From positions 744,001-808,000 of the forward strand of contig NZ_JAGHRJ010000001.1 of assembly GCF_017743865.1 (NCBI RefSeq): a stretch of DNA of 64,000 bases. The letters are read 5' to 3'. A model generated the notes under the pieces. The model did not search any database. It saw nothing but the letters and a program-made list of their open reading frames with translations, and had not been told where the DNA came from. Shown piece by piece: positions 36,801 through 44,311 of the stretch. Both the position numbers and the translations under genes were made by a program. Within the stretch, counting starts at the first letter, position 1. Each line of letters opens with the position of its first letter. This DNA is from Labrenzia sp. R4_2 (lineage in GTDB: Bacteria; Pseudomonadota; Alphaproteobacteria; Rhizobiales; Stappiaceae).

Positions 36801-37012
36801 TCGCCCTTGGGCTTCAGTTGGCCCTTGTCGAAGATGGCACCGTTGGGCATTTGCTCTGTCACCATTGGCCAAAGCGCTTGCTCGGTCAAAAGCCGGCCGG
36901 GCTCCTCGAAGTCAAACAGAGCATAAGCCGACACTGTGGTCAGCGCTCCGTCCTTCGTGGGGTCCGTTTGGTGCGCTACCGAAACCCGGGATGGTTTAAT
37001 GATAGCTGGCAA
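33797..37012 (-). CDS. DUF2169 T6SS adaptor fused to a C-terminal pentapeptide-repeat domain
   Basis: 1071 residues. The TTG at 37012 is preceded by GGAGAAGG, so a TTG start is likely. Residues about 20-320 are a DUF2169 domain (RVSVRFDRFHKELAVFGDRVWQ, MPIGEAQAFGGPNYTPNARGKG, CHCEAPEDQRFDGFFEGGE-like stretch). Residues about 330-740 are a charged, mostly helical linker with many Asp/Glu/Lys and Met-Asp-Asp motifs. Residues about 755-1065 are pentapeptide repeats (DFKGADLAGADLRGVDFSG). In Agrobacterium a DUF2169 protein is the chaperone that loads a nuclease effector on VgrG. It is the first gene of the spike operon. Confidence 0.87.
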   Translation of the reverse strand: MPAIIKPSRVSVAHQTDPTKDGALTTVSAYALFDFEEPGRLLTEQALWPMVTEQMPNGAIFDKGQLKPKGEVIIAGNALSPTDAPIEGIRVSVRFDRFHKELAVFGDRVWQLTDQGVQMSRPVPFLKMPIGEAQAFGGPNYTPNARGKGHGARSILEAGYDAPLPNVEDPARLIKAPDDQPVPAHFGPIAADDAARLKHLGTYDQHWIDHISPLKPDDFNPLYHCEAPEDQRFDGFFEGGETFSITGMSRGEASVGGQLPRLTARCFYKLTDTNELIETTMRCDTVTIFPNVQKAVLTFRGLLRGTDRFAEDIAAIMVGLEETDAVSRDAAYYADVYQKRTSKDEAHKYALADYQLMPDVDPAILSAKREAKLEKAAADRQKFMDNQNWAARKMLEDEGLPGDLVPPPKSDIIDDIPLVAQPTPEELENGDLDLAALLDDVKAVEDALLEKRDREMAKAELQRRAIVAATPPKLLPPHAKKPIVDDAFIARFSDLELDPDLASGLQEVTGQLTALKDRSPSGPFAGLDDNPDAAGALDETLAGIFGEPQAPSEEDIELAYTKAVARAMKQPEGSILADARKAIDEMDLSQLEGLDEAMKPPADAIDDQFSAMIGELAEATPAPAAKQSSFEDLLASQPDDMPMDDLTAKLEEGLSKLDSPIIPKDKPGEMLETLLERVESMQADGPQPPEGQTPSETALASVATAKDRMDEAEETMEDSMATARQQSPAPLFPLEALPEGVPIRLGAFVTGKLRDGHDFKGADLAGADLRGVDFSGMDLSGTFFEQSDLTDARFTGSNLTGAVFSGATLTGVDFSDCDMTRANLNKASAQELALDRAKLHDLLIIQSDLSGSTGTGADLEKVRLIESNINDMQLKQSRITDCQILTGSADGFKATSSKLLRTMFVTLSMKGLDLSDSDLERIGFMEVKAPGMRAINGKWLSVGIMGASDLTGSRFDGLRATESSFNTAEMPECCFLRASGTACFFNACNLEANDFRLSSFRNSLFGRSNFAGSDFFGANLFAAALTGVDLRRCSMRAANLFAADLLEAKLASCDFSGANLGMTLLEQPTHA

Positions 37013-37040
37013 AGGCCTTCTCCGTTGCGTTTGTTACTTC

Positions 37041-37062
37041 ATCGAATGAAGGGCCATTCGAT
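37041..37062 (-). promoter_or_regulatory. Perfect 8-bp inverted repeat ahead of the spike operon
   Basis: Arms ATCGAATG (37041-37048) and CATTCGAT (37055-37062) with loop AAGGGC. It is 29 bases upstream of the TTG start of the DUF2169 gene, so it is either an operator over the promoter or a hairpin in the 5' leader. No ligand or protein can be named. Confidence 0.4.
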
Positions 37063-37346
37063 CGATAGGAGCCTGTAATCTATAGGACGCAGACAGTGTC
37101 CCGCAAAAGTTACAATATCATCACATTCATACAGGTCCTTTCCAAGCAAGGTGAGGGACCGGCTACCTTGGGTCAATTGTCTAATATCTGCACATCTGGA
37201 TTGAGGGTGCTCTAACGTTTTTTGGAAAAAGTGAATGATTTCAAAGAGCGTGTCGCGTGCGAATTGGAAGCAGGCCGTAAAACAGCGCGCGGAATGTGAC
37301 GCAAATCACAAGGAGAATGCGCAGAGAATTGCACACCAGGTCCGGT

Positions 37347-37368
37347 ACTGTGCAGTTTTCTGCACAGT
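37347..37368 (+). promoter_or_regulatory. Perfect dyad, candidate activator binding site (UAS) for hcp
   Basis: Arms ACTGTGCAG (37347-37355) and CTGCACAGT (37360-37368) around TTTT, with no mismatch. It is about 78 bases upstream of the -24 element of the hcp promoter, in the range where sigma-54 activators bind. The arms match the TGT...ACA style of Fis-type helix-turn-helix sites. There is no T-run after it, which argues against a terminator. The activator encoded at 41124 is the natural candidate protein. Confidence 0.55.
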
Positions 37369-37443
37369 TTAACACTTTCTTAAATCGGAAAATATCGAGC
37401 ATAAGATATTGATAAATATGAAAAAATTTGACAAACCTCCGAT

Positions 37444-37460
37444 TTGGCACGCTGCTTGCG
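37444..37460 (+). promoter_or_regulatory. Sigma-54 (-24/-12) promoter of hcp
   Basis: The sequence TTGGCACG, four bases, TTGCG matches the RpoN consensus, with GG (37446-37447) and GC (37458-37459) separated by exactly ten bases. It lies about 70 bases upstream of the hcp ATG on the same strand. A sigma-54-dependent activator gene of the VasH kind is encoded 3.6 kb downstream in the same cluster. Confidence 0.85.
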
Positions 37461-37530
37461 ATGTGTAGGGCGTTGGAGGCGAACATCCTCCTACCGGAAT
37501 TTCGAAAGCTCACATACGGGAGACGGAAAA

Positions 37531-38043
37531 ATGGCAAACGTAGCATACATGGCGATCAGCGGTTCCACCCAAGGGGACATCACCGCAGATGCAACGACGG
37601 CTGATTCCATCGGCAACAACTGGCAGGAAGGCCACGAGAGTGAGTCCCTGGTCTACAAGTTCGAGAGCAACGCAATTGTTCCGCGTGACCCGAACTCCGG
37701 TACCGCCATCGGCACCCGCCGCCACCAGCCGACCACCATCATCAAGCCGCTGGACAAGGCGTCTCCGCTGATGTGGCAGGCTCTGGCCACCGGTGAGTCC
37801 CTGGAGATCACAATCAACTTCTGGCGCACATCTACTTCTGGCGTTCAGGAGCACTACTACACGATCAAGTACACCGATGCAGTCCTGGTTGAAGGCAAGA
37901 CCATTTTGCCGGATGTTCTGGATGATGCGAATTCGTCCCGTGGCGATCAGGAGCAGTGGTCCTTCACTTACCGCAAGGCTGAGTGGACCCACGAGAAGGC
38001 CGGCACATCCGCCTCTGACGACTGGCGCGCTCCGGTCACCTAA
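37531..38043 (+). CDS. hcp: T6SS tube protein Hcp (TssD)
   Basis: 170 residues from the ATG at 37531, with GGGAGACGG just upstream; an in-frame codon at 37444 overlaps the promoter and was rejected. Hcp signatures: VAYMAISGSTQGDITAD, the HESESLVYKFESNAIVPRD segment, TIIKPLDKASPLMWQAL, and YYTIKYTDAVLV. Hcp hexamers stack into the tube that is fired, and can chaperone small effectors. It is monocistronic: a strong terminator follows, and a sigma-54 promoter with upstream dyad precedes it. Confidence 0.97.
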   Translation: MANVAYMAISGSTQGDITADATTADSIGNNWQEGHESESLVYKFESNAIVPRDPNSGTAIGTRRHQPTTIIKPLDKASPLMWQALATGESLEITINFWRTSTSGVQEHYYTIKYTDAVLVEGKTILPDVLDDANSSRGDQEQWSFTYRKAEWTHEKAGTSASDDWRAPVT

Positions 38044-38071
38044 TTTCGGTGTCATCATAGAATTGTTGATG

Positions 38072-38106
38072 GAATGCCGCTTCGGAAACGGGGCGGCATT
38101 CTTTTT
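38072..38106 (+). terminator. Rho-independent terminator after hcp
   Basis: Arms GAATGCCGC (38072-38080) and GCGGCATTC (38093-38101) form a perfect nine-pair stem around a CGG-containing loop, followed directly by TTTTT. It lies 29 bases after the hcp stop codon. Confidence 0.85.
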
Positions 38107-38222
38107 AACGTTTGTACGATTAATTCAGCTCATTCCGCATTGTGCGGGAAACGTCTCTTTGCGTAAGCTTGAAGCGTTCTTATGACACGCCTGTCATTAA
38201 AGGCCGCTAACAGTTGGGAACA

Positions 38223-38238
38223 ATGCACGTCCGTGCAT
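38223..38238 (+). promoter_or_regulatory. Perfect 7-bp inverted repeat ahead of clpV
   Basis: Arms ATGCACG and CGTGCAT separated by TC, ending 20 bases before the clpV start. It could be an operator or a leader hairpin. The TGCAC core also appears in the dyad upstream of hcp (TGCACA), but the two sites are not the same sequence. Confidence 0.4.
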
Positions 38239-38258
38239 AATTTTGGGGGTTGCTCACC

Positions 38259-41006
38259 GTGCTCGACCTTGATCTTCGCCGCCTCATCGGCCGTCTGAAC
38301 GCCTATTCGAAACGCGCGCTGGAAGGTGCTGCGGGCCTGGCGGTGACACGCGGGCACTATGAAGTCTCCATTGAACATGTGCTGCACGTGTTTGTGGAAG
38401 ACAGCCAGCATGACGTTCAAAGCGCGCTGAGACACTTCGAGATTGATCCTGCGGTCATGCGGAAGGGGCTTCAAAGCGTCCTTGAAAGCATGAAGACCGG
38501 CAATCAAGGCCGTCCGGTGTTTTCCCCGCTCCTGGTCGAACTCATTTCCGATGCGTGGCTGGTGAGCTCCGTTGAGCTGGACCTGGATCAGGTCCGCTCC
38601 GGCAGCCTTCTGGCCACGATCTTCGCGCAGCCGAACCGCTACGGTGACGACCGCTGGCTGCAATACATGGAAGACATCTCCTTTGCCGGGTTCAAAAAGG
38701 ACTTCTACGACATCATCGGGAATTCTGAGGAAACCACTGCAGGCCTGACCGCAGCACCTGGTGGTGACGACAAGGCGCCGTCCGTCGCGCCTGGAATGAG
38801 CCCAGACAGCGCGCTCGCCCGCTTCTGCACGAACTTTACTCAGGCTGCCCGTGAGGGCAAGATTGATCAGGTGTTCTGCCGGGATCGCGAAATTCAGCAG
38901 ATGATCGACGTTCTTGGACGCCGCCGGAAAAACAACCCGATCTGTGTCGGTGAACCTGGTGTTGGTAAGACCGCGGTGGTCGAGGGGCTTGCGGTCAAGA
39001 TCGCCGAGGGCGACGTGCCGGATATGCTCAAGAATGTTGAGCTGATCGGTCTGGATCTCGGCATGCTGCAGGCCGGCGCCGGTGTGAAGGGCGAATTCGA
39101 AAACCGCTTGAAGGGCATCATTGACGAGGTCAAATCGTCGCCGAAACCGATCATCCTGTTTATCGATGAAGCGCATATGCTGATTGGTGCAGGAGGCTCT
39201 GCCGGTGGTGCGGACGCTGCAAACCTTTTGAAACCGGCTCTGGCGCGGGGTGAATTGCGCACCGTCGCGGCGACCACCTGGAGCGAATACAAAAAGTATT
39301 TCGAAAAGGATCCGGCACTTGAGCGTCGGTTCCAGCTGGTGAAGCTGGACGAGCCGAGCCCGGAACAAGCAATCACGATCATGCGCGGCCTGCGCAGTGC
39401 TTATGAAAAGAACCACGGCGTCTACATTCGCGACAATGCCGTTGTAGCCGCAGCAAAACTCTCCGCGCGCTACATTTCTGGCCGGCAGCTGCCAGACAAG
39501 GCTGTGGATGTGTTGGACACCGCCTGTGCGCGCGTGAAGCTGTCCTTGTCATCCAAGCCGTTCGTGATCGAGCTGAAGGAGAAGCGGCTAGGTGAGTTGA
39601 ACCGGGCGCTCGGATCCTTGACCCGGGATTCGCAGGCCGATTTTGCGCCCGATGATCCGCAAGTTGAAGAGATCGACGCTGAGATCAAGACAGTCGAAGC
39701 GGAAATCGCTGAGCTGACGGCCCGTTGGCAAAAGGAGCTGGATCTGGTCAATCAGATCCTGAAACTCCGCCATGACCTCGGCCTCAGCCTTGAGGGGGAC
39801 GAGCCGGCCGCAGAGGAAGAGGCGTCCAGCGAAGCGGGCGACGAGACTTCCGATGATGCGGAGGCCGATGCAGGCGACGGCGACGAGGCAGCCGCAGCCG
39901 ATGGCCCAGTTGACATCGAAGCCATGAAGGCGAAGTACGCGGAAATCGCCAAGGACCTGAAAGAAGCCCAGGACGGTGATCCGCTTGTGTCATTTGAAGT
40001 CACCGAAGAAGCCATTGGTCAGGTGATATCCGATTGGACCGGTGTTCCGCTCGGACGCATGGTTGAAAACGAAGCTGATTCCGTTCTGAAGCTCTCCCAG
40101 AACCTCCAGGCGCGGGTGATCGGTCAAGACCACGCCATTCAGGCTGTCGATGAAGCCTTGCGGACTGCGAAAGCCGGGGTCCAGAACCCTGACGCGCCGA
40201 TGGGCGTCTTCCTGTTTGTCGGCCCATCGGGTGTTGGTAAAACCGAGTTGGCAACGGCAATCGCGGACCAGCTGTTCGGCGGCGAGCGCTTCCTGATTTC
40301 CATCAACATGTCGGAATTCCAGGAAAAACACACCGTATCGAAACTTGTTGGATCTCCTCCGGGCTATGTCGGCTATGGCGAGGGCGGTGTCCTGACCGAA
40401 GCTGTCCGCCAGCGGCCCTATTCTGTCGTGCTTCTGGATGAAGTTGAAAAAGCGGACCTTGAGGTGATGAACCTCTTCTACCAGGTGTTCGACAAGGGTG
40501 TCTTGTCGGACGGGGAAGGGCGCCAGATCGACTTCAAGAACACAATTGTTGTCTTGACCAGCAACCTGGCCACAGATGTTCTGACCGAAATGGGCTCGCT
40601 GCCAAACAAGCCGGACGTCGATGAGCTGGTGGCAGCCTGCCGCCCGATCCTGAGCGCGCATTTCAAGCCGGCACTACTGGCGCGGATGCAGATCGTGCCG
40701 TTCTATCCGCTGATAGGCGAACCGCTTGAAAAGATTGTCCGATTGAAATTGAACAAGGTCGGCAAGCGCTTGCGTGAAAACCAGAAGATGGAACTGGTAT
40801 ATTCCGATGAAGTCGTCAAATCGATTGCCGCGCGCTGCACGGAAGTTGAAACCGGTGCCCGGAACATCGACCACATCGTCAACCGCACGATCTTGCCGGA
40901 GCTCTCCACCGAGCTTTTGACAAAAATGGGCGGCGACGGAACAGACTTTACCAAAGCGACCATTGATGTTGGCGAGCCGGGCCACTTTACCTACAGCCTG
41001 AGCTGA
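38259..41006 (+). CDS. clpV: T6SS sheath-disassembling AAA+ ATPase ClpV (TssH)
   Basis: 915 residues from a GTG at 38259, chosen because GGGGG sits nine bases upstream; the TTG at 38250 directly abuts it. An N-terminal Clp-N domain (about 1-150, DLRRLIGRLNAYSKRALEGAAGLA) binds TssC. The first AAA module has Walker A GEPGVGKTAVVEG and Walker B ILFIDEAHMLIGAG, and the second has GPSGVGKTELATA and VVLLDEVEKAD. The middle coiled coil carries an Ala/Glu/Asp-rich insertion (about 508-560), longer than usual. ClpV recycles the contracted sheath. Confidence 0.96.
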   Translation: MLDLDLRRLIGRLNAYSKRALEGAAGLAVTRGHYEVSIEHVLHVFVEDSQHDVQSALRHFEIDPAVMRKGLQSVLESMKTGNQGRPVFSPLLVELISDAWLVSSVELDLDQVRSGSLLATIFAQPNRYGDDRWLQYMEDISFAGFKKDFYDIIGNSEETTAGLTAAPGGDDKAPSVAPGMSPDSALARFCTNFTQAAREGKIDQVFCRDREIQQMIDVLGRRRKNNPICVGEPGVGKTAVVEGLAVKIAEGDVPDMLKNVELIGLDLGMLQAGAGVKGEFENRLKGIIDEVKSSPKPIILFIDEAHMLIGAGGSAGGADAANLLKPALARGELRTVAATTWSEYKKYFEKDPALERRFQLVKLDEPSPEQAITIMRGLRSAYEKNHGVYIRDNAVVAAAKLSARYISGRQLPDKAVDVLDTACARVKLSLSSKPFVIELKEKRLGELNRALGSLTRDSQADFAPDDPQVEEIDAEIKTVEAEIAELTARWQKELDLVNQILKLRHDLGLSLEGDEPAAEEEASSEAGDETSDDAEADAGDGDEAAAADGPVDIEAMKAKYAEIAKDLKEAQDGDPLVSFEVTEEAIGQVISDWTGVPLGRMVENEADSVLKLSQNLQARVIGQDHAIQAVDEALRTAKAGVQNPDAPMGVFLFVGPSGVGKTELATAIADQLFGGERFLISINMSEFQEKHTVSKLVGSPPGYVGYGEGGVLTEAVRQRPYSVVLLDEVEKADLEVMNLFYQVFDKGVLSDGEGRQIDFKNTIVVLTSNLATDVLTEMGSLPNKPDVDELVAACRPILSAHFKPALLARMQIVPFYPLIGEPLEKIVRLKLNKVGKRLRENQKMELVYSDEVVKSIAARCTEVETGARNIDHIVNRTILPELSTELLTKMGGDGTDFTKATIDVGEPGHFTYSLS

Positions 41007-41123
41007 TGATCTTGCAAAGACAGGCCGGCAAAGGCGCCGCCTGCAAACATGAACACAAATGGCTTCCGGGCGGGCATACTGCTGCCCGGGGGATGAGTTC
41101 ACATCTGTGCAGGCGGAAACCGA

Positions 41124-42743
41124 ATGATACTCGATGACCTGTTGGATTTGACCGAGGCGCTGGCGGGAGCTGAGCAGGTGGAAACTGTTCTGGAGCTCGT
41201 GCTGGACTCAGCGCTCAAGATCTCGCGCGCCGAGGGCGGGTCGATCTACACACTCGATACACTGGGGCAGCATTTGCACCGCACGGCGTCTCGCTACCAC
41301 GGTGTTGTCGCCACTGCGGCAACAGGGGAGCGTGTTTCCATCTACGGTGATGACATGATGCCGAACCTGCAGGCTCCAGCCGCGCTCGTCGTCTCCACCG
41401 GCACCGTGATCAACATCGCCGACATCACCTCAGCGGTCGGATATGACTTTTCCCGCATCGAGGAAGATGACCGGCTGTGTGGAACCAAAACACAGTCCTT
41501 GGTCATTGTGCCGATGACGGTTCTAAGGGACCGGTCCATCGGCATCTTCCAGCTGATCAACCCACGCAATGCAGAGGGCCAAACCGGGGCTATCGGCGAC
41601 GAAGTTTTGAAGCAGCTCAAGGCACTGTCCATCCATGCGGGGATCTGCATCTGGAACACCCGTATGCATGAGGAAAACACGCGCCTCAAGAAACAGTTCG
41701 ATCGCTACATGAAGGAGCTGCCGCGCCAGCTGACGAAAGACAAGGCGCAGCCGGCTCCGGTCAAAAAGCAGAAACCACAAGGGCTCGTTGGAGACAGCCC
41801 GCCGATCGAAAAGGCCATCACCCTGATTGGCAAGGCGGCCAACTCCGATGTTCCGATCCTGGTGCGTGGGGAAACAGGGACCGGCAAGGAAATGATGGCA
41901 AGTTTCATCCATCAGTCCAGTGACCGGTCGGACCAGGCATTTGTCGTGCAGAACTGCGCGGCACTCCCCGAAGCGCTTCTTGAAAGTGAGCTTTTTGGAC
42001 ACGTCAAAGGGGCGTTTACAGGCGCGCAAACGGATAAAGCAGGCCTCGCACATGAGGCACACAAGGGTACGCTGTTCCTCGACGAAATCGGTGACATGCC
42101 ACTCGCGTTACAGGCGAAGGTCCTGCGTTTGCTGCAGGAAGGCGAAGTCCGGCGGGTTGGAGCGACAAAAACTGAACATGTCGATGTCAGAATCGTCGGG
42201 GCGACAAACGTCAATCTGGAAGAAAAAATCGCGGAAGGCGAATTCCGGAAGGATCTGTTTTACCGCCTGAACGTCTTCCCGATCAGTTTGCCACCTTTGC
42301 GGGAACGTCCTTCTGACATTCCGAAACTCATTGATCATTTCCTGAAAAAAGGCGCTGCCAAAGCGGGAACGGCCGTACCGATCGTGTCAGCCGACGCGCT
42401 CGACGCTCTGTTGTGCTGGAGCTATCCCGGCAATGTCCGCGAACTAAAGAACATTTTGGACCGGGCCCGCTTGATGGCAGAAGCCGGTTATCCCATTCAG
42501 CTGGAGCACCTTCCGCTGGAATTGACGGGGCCCATGAATGGTGGTGCAGCGCCGATGCCGAGCGGGATCCCCGAGGGGGATTTGAAAACCATTGTTGGCC
42601 AGTATGAAGCACTGGTCATCGAGGCTAAAATGCGGGAAGCTGGTTGGAATAAAACCAATGCGGCGCGTTTACTGAAAGTAAGCAGGCGCACCATTATTGA
42701 AAAGCTGAACCGCTACAACATTACCCGTCCGGCTGGCTTCTGA
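41124..42743 (+). CDS. Sigma-54-dependent transcriptional activator, VasH type
   Basis: 539 residues. A GAF-type sensor domain covers about 1-185, a basic linker follows, and the AAA+ sigma-54 activator domain spans about 220-450 with Walker A GETGTGKE (249-256), the sigma-54-contacting GAFTGA loop (296-301) and Walker B TLFLDEIGDM. The C-terminus ends in a Fis-type helix-turn-helix (WNKTNAARLLKVSRRTIIEKL). VasH of Vibrio cholerae has the same layout and drives hcp from RpoN promoters. An RpoN promoter and upstream dyad precede hcp here. It lies 117 bases after clpV, with a hairpin in the gap. Confidence 0.9.
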   Translation: MILDDLLDLTEALAGAEQVETVLELVLDSALKISRAEGGSIYTLDTLGQHLHRTASRYHGVVATAATGERVSIYGDDMMPNLQAPAALVVSTGTVINIADITSAVGYDFSRIEEDDRLCGTKTQSLVIVPMTVLRDRSIGIFQLINPRNAEGQTGAIGDEVLKQLKALSIHAGICIWNTRMHEENTRLKKQFDRYMKELPRQLTKDKAQPAPVKKQKPQGLVGDSPPIEKAITLIGKAANSDVPILVRGETGTGKEMMASFIHQSSDRSDQAFVVQNCAALPEALLESELFGHVKGAFTGAQTDKAGLAHEAHKGTLFLDEIGDMPLALQAKVLRLLQEGEVRRVGATKTEHVDVRIVGATNVNLEEKIAEGEFRKDLFYRLNVFPISLPPLRERPSDIPKLIDHFLKKGAAKAGTAVPIVSADALDALLCWSYPGNVRELKNILDRARLMAEAGYPIQLEHLPLELTGPMNGGAAPMPSGIPEGDLKTIVGQYEALVIEAKMREAGWNKTNAARLLKVSRRTIIEKLNRYNITRPAGF

Positions 42744-42849
42744 CAGTGGTCGGGCCATCAGGAGACACCGTAGTCTGAAACTCTTTGGGTTTAGCGCGAA
42801 AAAACAGGATGCCACTGGTGAAGGTCCCGATTCACTGGTCAAAGCCTTT

Positions 42850-44298
42850 GTGTCCGGCCGCTTGTCCTACGATGCGCTTCTTCACGGGCTGAAGGAGGTG
42901 TTTCATCGCTCTGATTCACATGCGGCCGACGTTCATGCAACCCTCGGACAAGCTGTTGAAAGCGGGCGTCTGCCCAACGACCTTGCCCAGATTATTCGGA
43001 CACAACTGCCCCCAGGCGGCGGGTCAAACGACTCCGATGGACCGGCAGCGCCCACAGACCCGGCTGCAATCGCGAGCGGAACCGCAAACCCTGCGGCCGA
43101 AGACGATCTGGATGAACCGACTATCCCCAATGGCGTGATCGGTCGGGCGTCTTCAACGGCTCAGTCAAAGCCTCCCGGGCAATCGCCGTACCTGCCTCCC
43201 TTGCCATATCTGACTGACCCGCCGGCACAGGCGGGCGATGACATGCGCAACAAGGTCGATGATGTTGTCCTCGGGTCGATAGTCGACGGGTTCAAGGATT
43301 TCCGGAAAGCCCGGACCAGCGGCGGCGATCAAACTGCTGGCGAAGCGCAATCGGGGAAACTCGACCAGTTTCTGACAGGCTACAAAAGTGCACGGCTGCG
43401 CACGAATGCCCGTAAGGCGGCTGCCGGACAGTCAGGAGGGGCGGCCGATCTGAACTCGCTCGCGGACGCCGGAGCAGAGCGGGCGGGCGTGGGGACATTA
43501 TTGCGCGACCGGTTTGTTCTCGACCGGGAGGTTGGCCGCGGTGCCATGGGCGTCGTTTATGCCGCCGTCGACCGGCGCCGCTTGGAGGCTGGGCACGACG
43601 AGCCATATGTGGCGTTGAAACTTCTGACCGATGAGATCCGGTCCGATACGGGCGCCTTGCGCCAGCTGGAGGCGGAGGCCCGCAAGGCGCAGGCGCTCGC
43701 GCATCCGAACATTGCCACGATCTATGATTTCGACCGGGACGGCGGTGAGGTCTTTATCGTGATGGAACTGTTGCGCGGGACCACACTCGACCGGAAGCTA
43801 TCCGCAGCGCTGGGCCATTCGCTGCCCGCAAAGGAAGCCTTGCCAATCTTGCAAGGGATCTGCGACGGTCTCATTTATGCCCACAGCCAGAATGTCGTCC
43901 ATTCCGACTTGAAGCCGGGGAACATCTTTGTTCTCGATAACAGTGTGGTCAAATTGCTCGACTTCGGTCTCGCAGCCGTTACGACCGCTGACATGGCCGA
44001 TAATGGGCTCGGCAGTGCTTTGACCGCGTCCTACGCAAGTCCGGAAATGTTTCAAAAGGCACCGCGGGATCCGCGCGATGATGTGTTCGCGCTGGGCTGT
44101 ATTGCCTATCAGGTCCTCGCTGGACGACATCCATTTTCTTTGAAAGGCTCGGATCAGGCTGCCCGGGAAAACATGGTGCCTGAGCCTCTGGAAGGGCTGG
44201 ATGCCGACGTATGGCAGGCTCTTGAGAAAGCCTTGGCATTCAAGCGCGAAGACCGGCTAGCGGATGTCAGTACGTTCCGGGCTGCACTCTTCGATTAA
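42850..44298 (+). CDS. Second T6SS-locus Ser/Thr protein kinase
   Basis: 482 residues from the GTG at 42850. The first ~210 residues are a low-complexity regulatory region with an acidic DLDEPTIPNG motif (Thr91), and the kinase domain covers about 220-480: VGRGAMGVVYAA, VALKLL, HSDLKPGN, LLDFGLA. As in PpkA, HRD is HSD. The frame remains open upstream of the GTG, giving KLFGFSAKKQDATGEGPDS, and a CTG at 42775 has AGGAG ten bases ahead, so the true start may be that CTG (507 residues). The stop converges on the ParA-like gene, 13 bases away. Confidence 0.85.
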   Translation: MSGRLSYDALLHGLKEVFHRSDSHAADVHATLGQAVESGRLPNDLAQIIRTQLPPGGGSNDSDGPAAPTDPAAIASGTANPAAEDDLDEPTIPNGVIGRASSTAQSKPPGQSPYLPPLPYLTDPPAQAGDDMRNKVDDVVLGSIVDGFKDFRKARTSGGDQTAGEAQSGKLDQFLTGYKSARLRTNARKAAAGQSGGAADLNSLADAGAERAGVGTLLRDRFVLDREVGRGAMGVVYAAVDRRRLEAGHDEPYVALKLLTDEIRSDTGALRQLEAEARKAQALAHPNIATIYDFDRDGGEVFIVMELLRGTTLDRKLSAALGHSLPAKEALPILQGICDGLIYAHSQNVVHSDLKPGNIFVLDNSVVKLLDFGLAAVTTADMADNGLGSALTASYASPEMFQKAPRDPRDDVFALGCIAYQVLAGRHPFSLKGSDQAARENMVPEPLEGLDADVWQALEKALAFKREDRLADVSTFRAALFD

Positions 44299-44311
44299 AC
44301 CATACAGTGGA

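Larger units (their letters stand above)
37013..37530. promoter_or_regulatory. Divergent control region between the spike operon and hcp
   Basis: 518 non-coding bases, clearly more AT-rich than the genes, holding the promoters of two divergent T6SS units. Toward hcp it contains a -24/-12 promoter (37444-37460) and an upstream dyad (37347-37368), listed separately. Toward the minus-strand operon it contains a perfect inverted repeat at 37041-37062 (ATCGAATG and CATTCGAT around six bases), about 29 bases before the TTG start and therefore probably in the mRNA leader. No -24/-12 promoter with correct spacing was found for the minus strand. Confidence 0.7.

Noticed and set aside
37144..37165. Possible -24/-12 promoter on the minus strand for the spike operon
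   Set aside because: The reverse strand gives CGG and TTGCT but with 11 bases between GG and GC instead of 10, and the -24 box lacks CAC.
37347..37368. The 22-base dyad as a transcription terminator
   Set aside because: No T-run follows on either strand, no gene ends next to it, and its place upstream of a sigma-54 promoter fits a binding site better.
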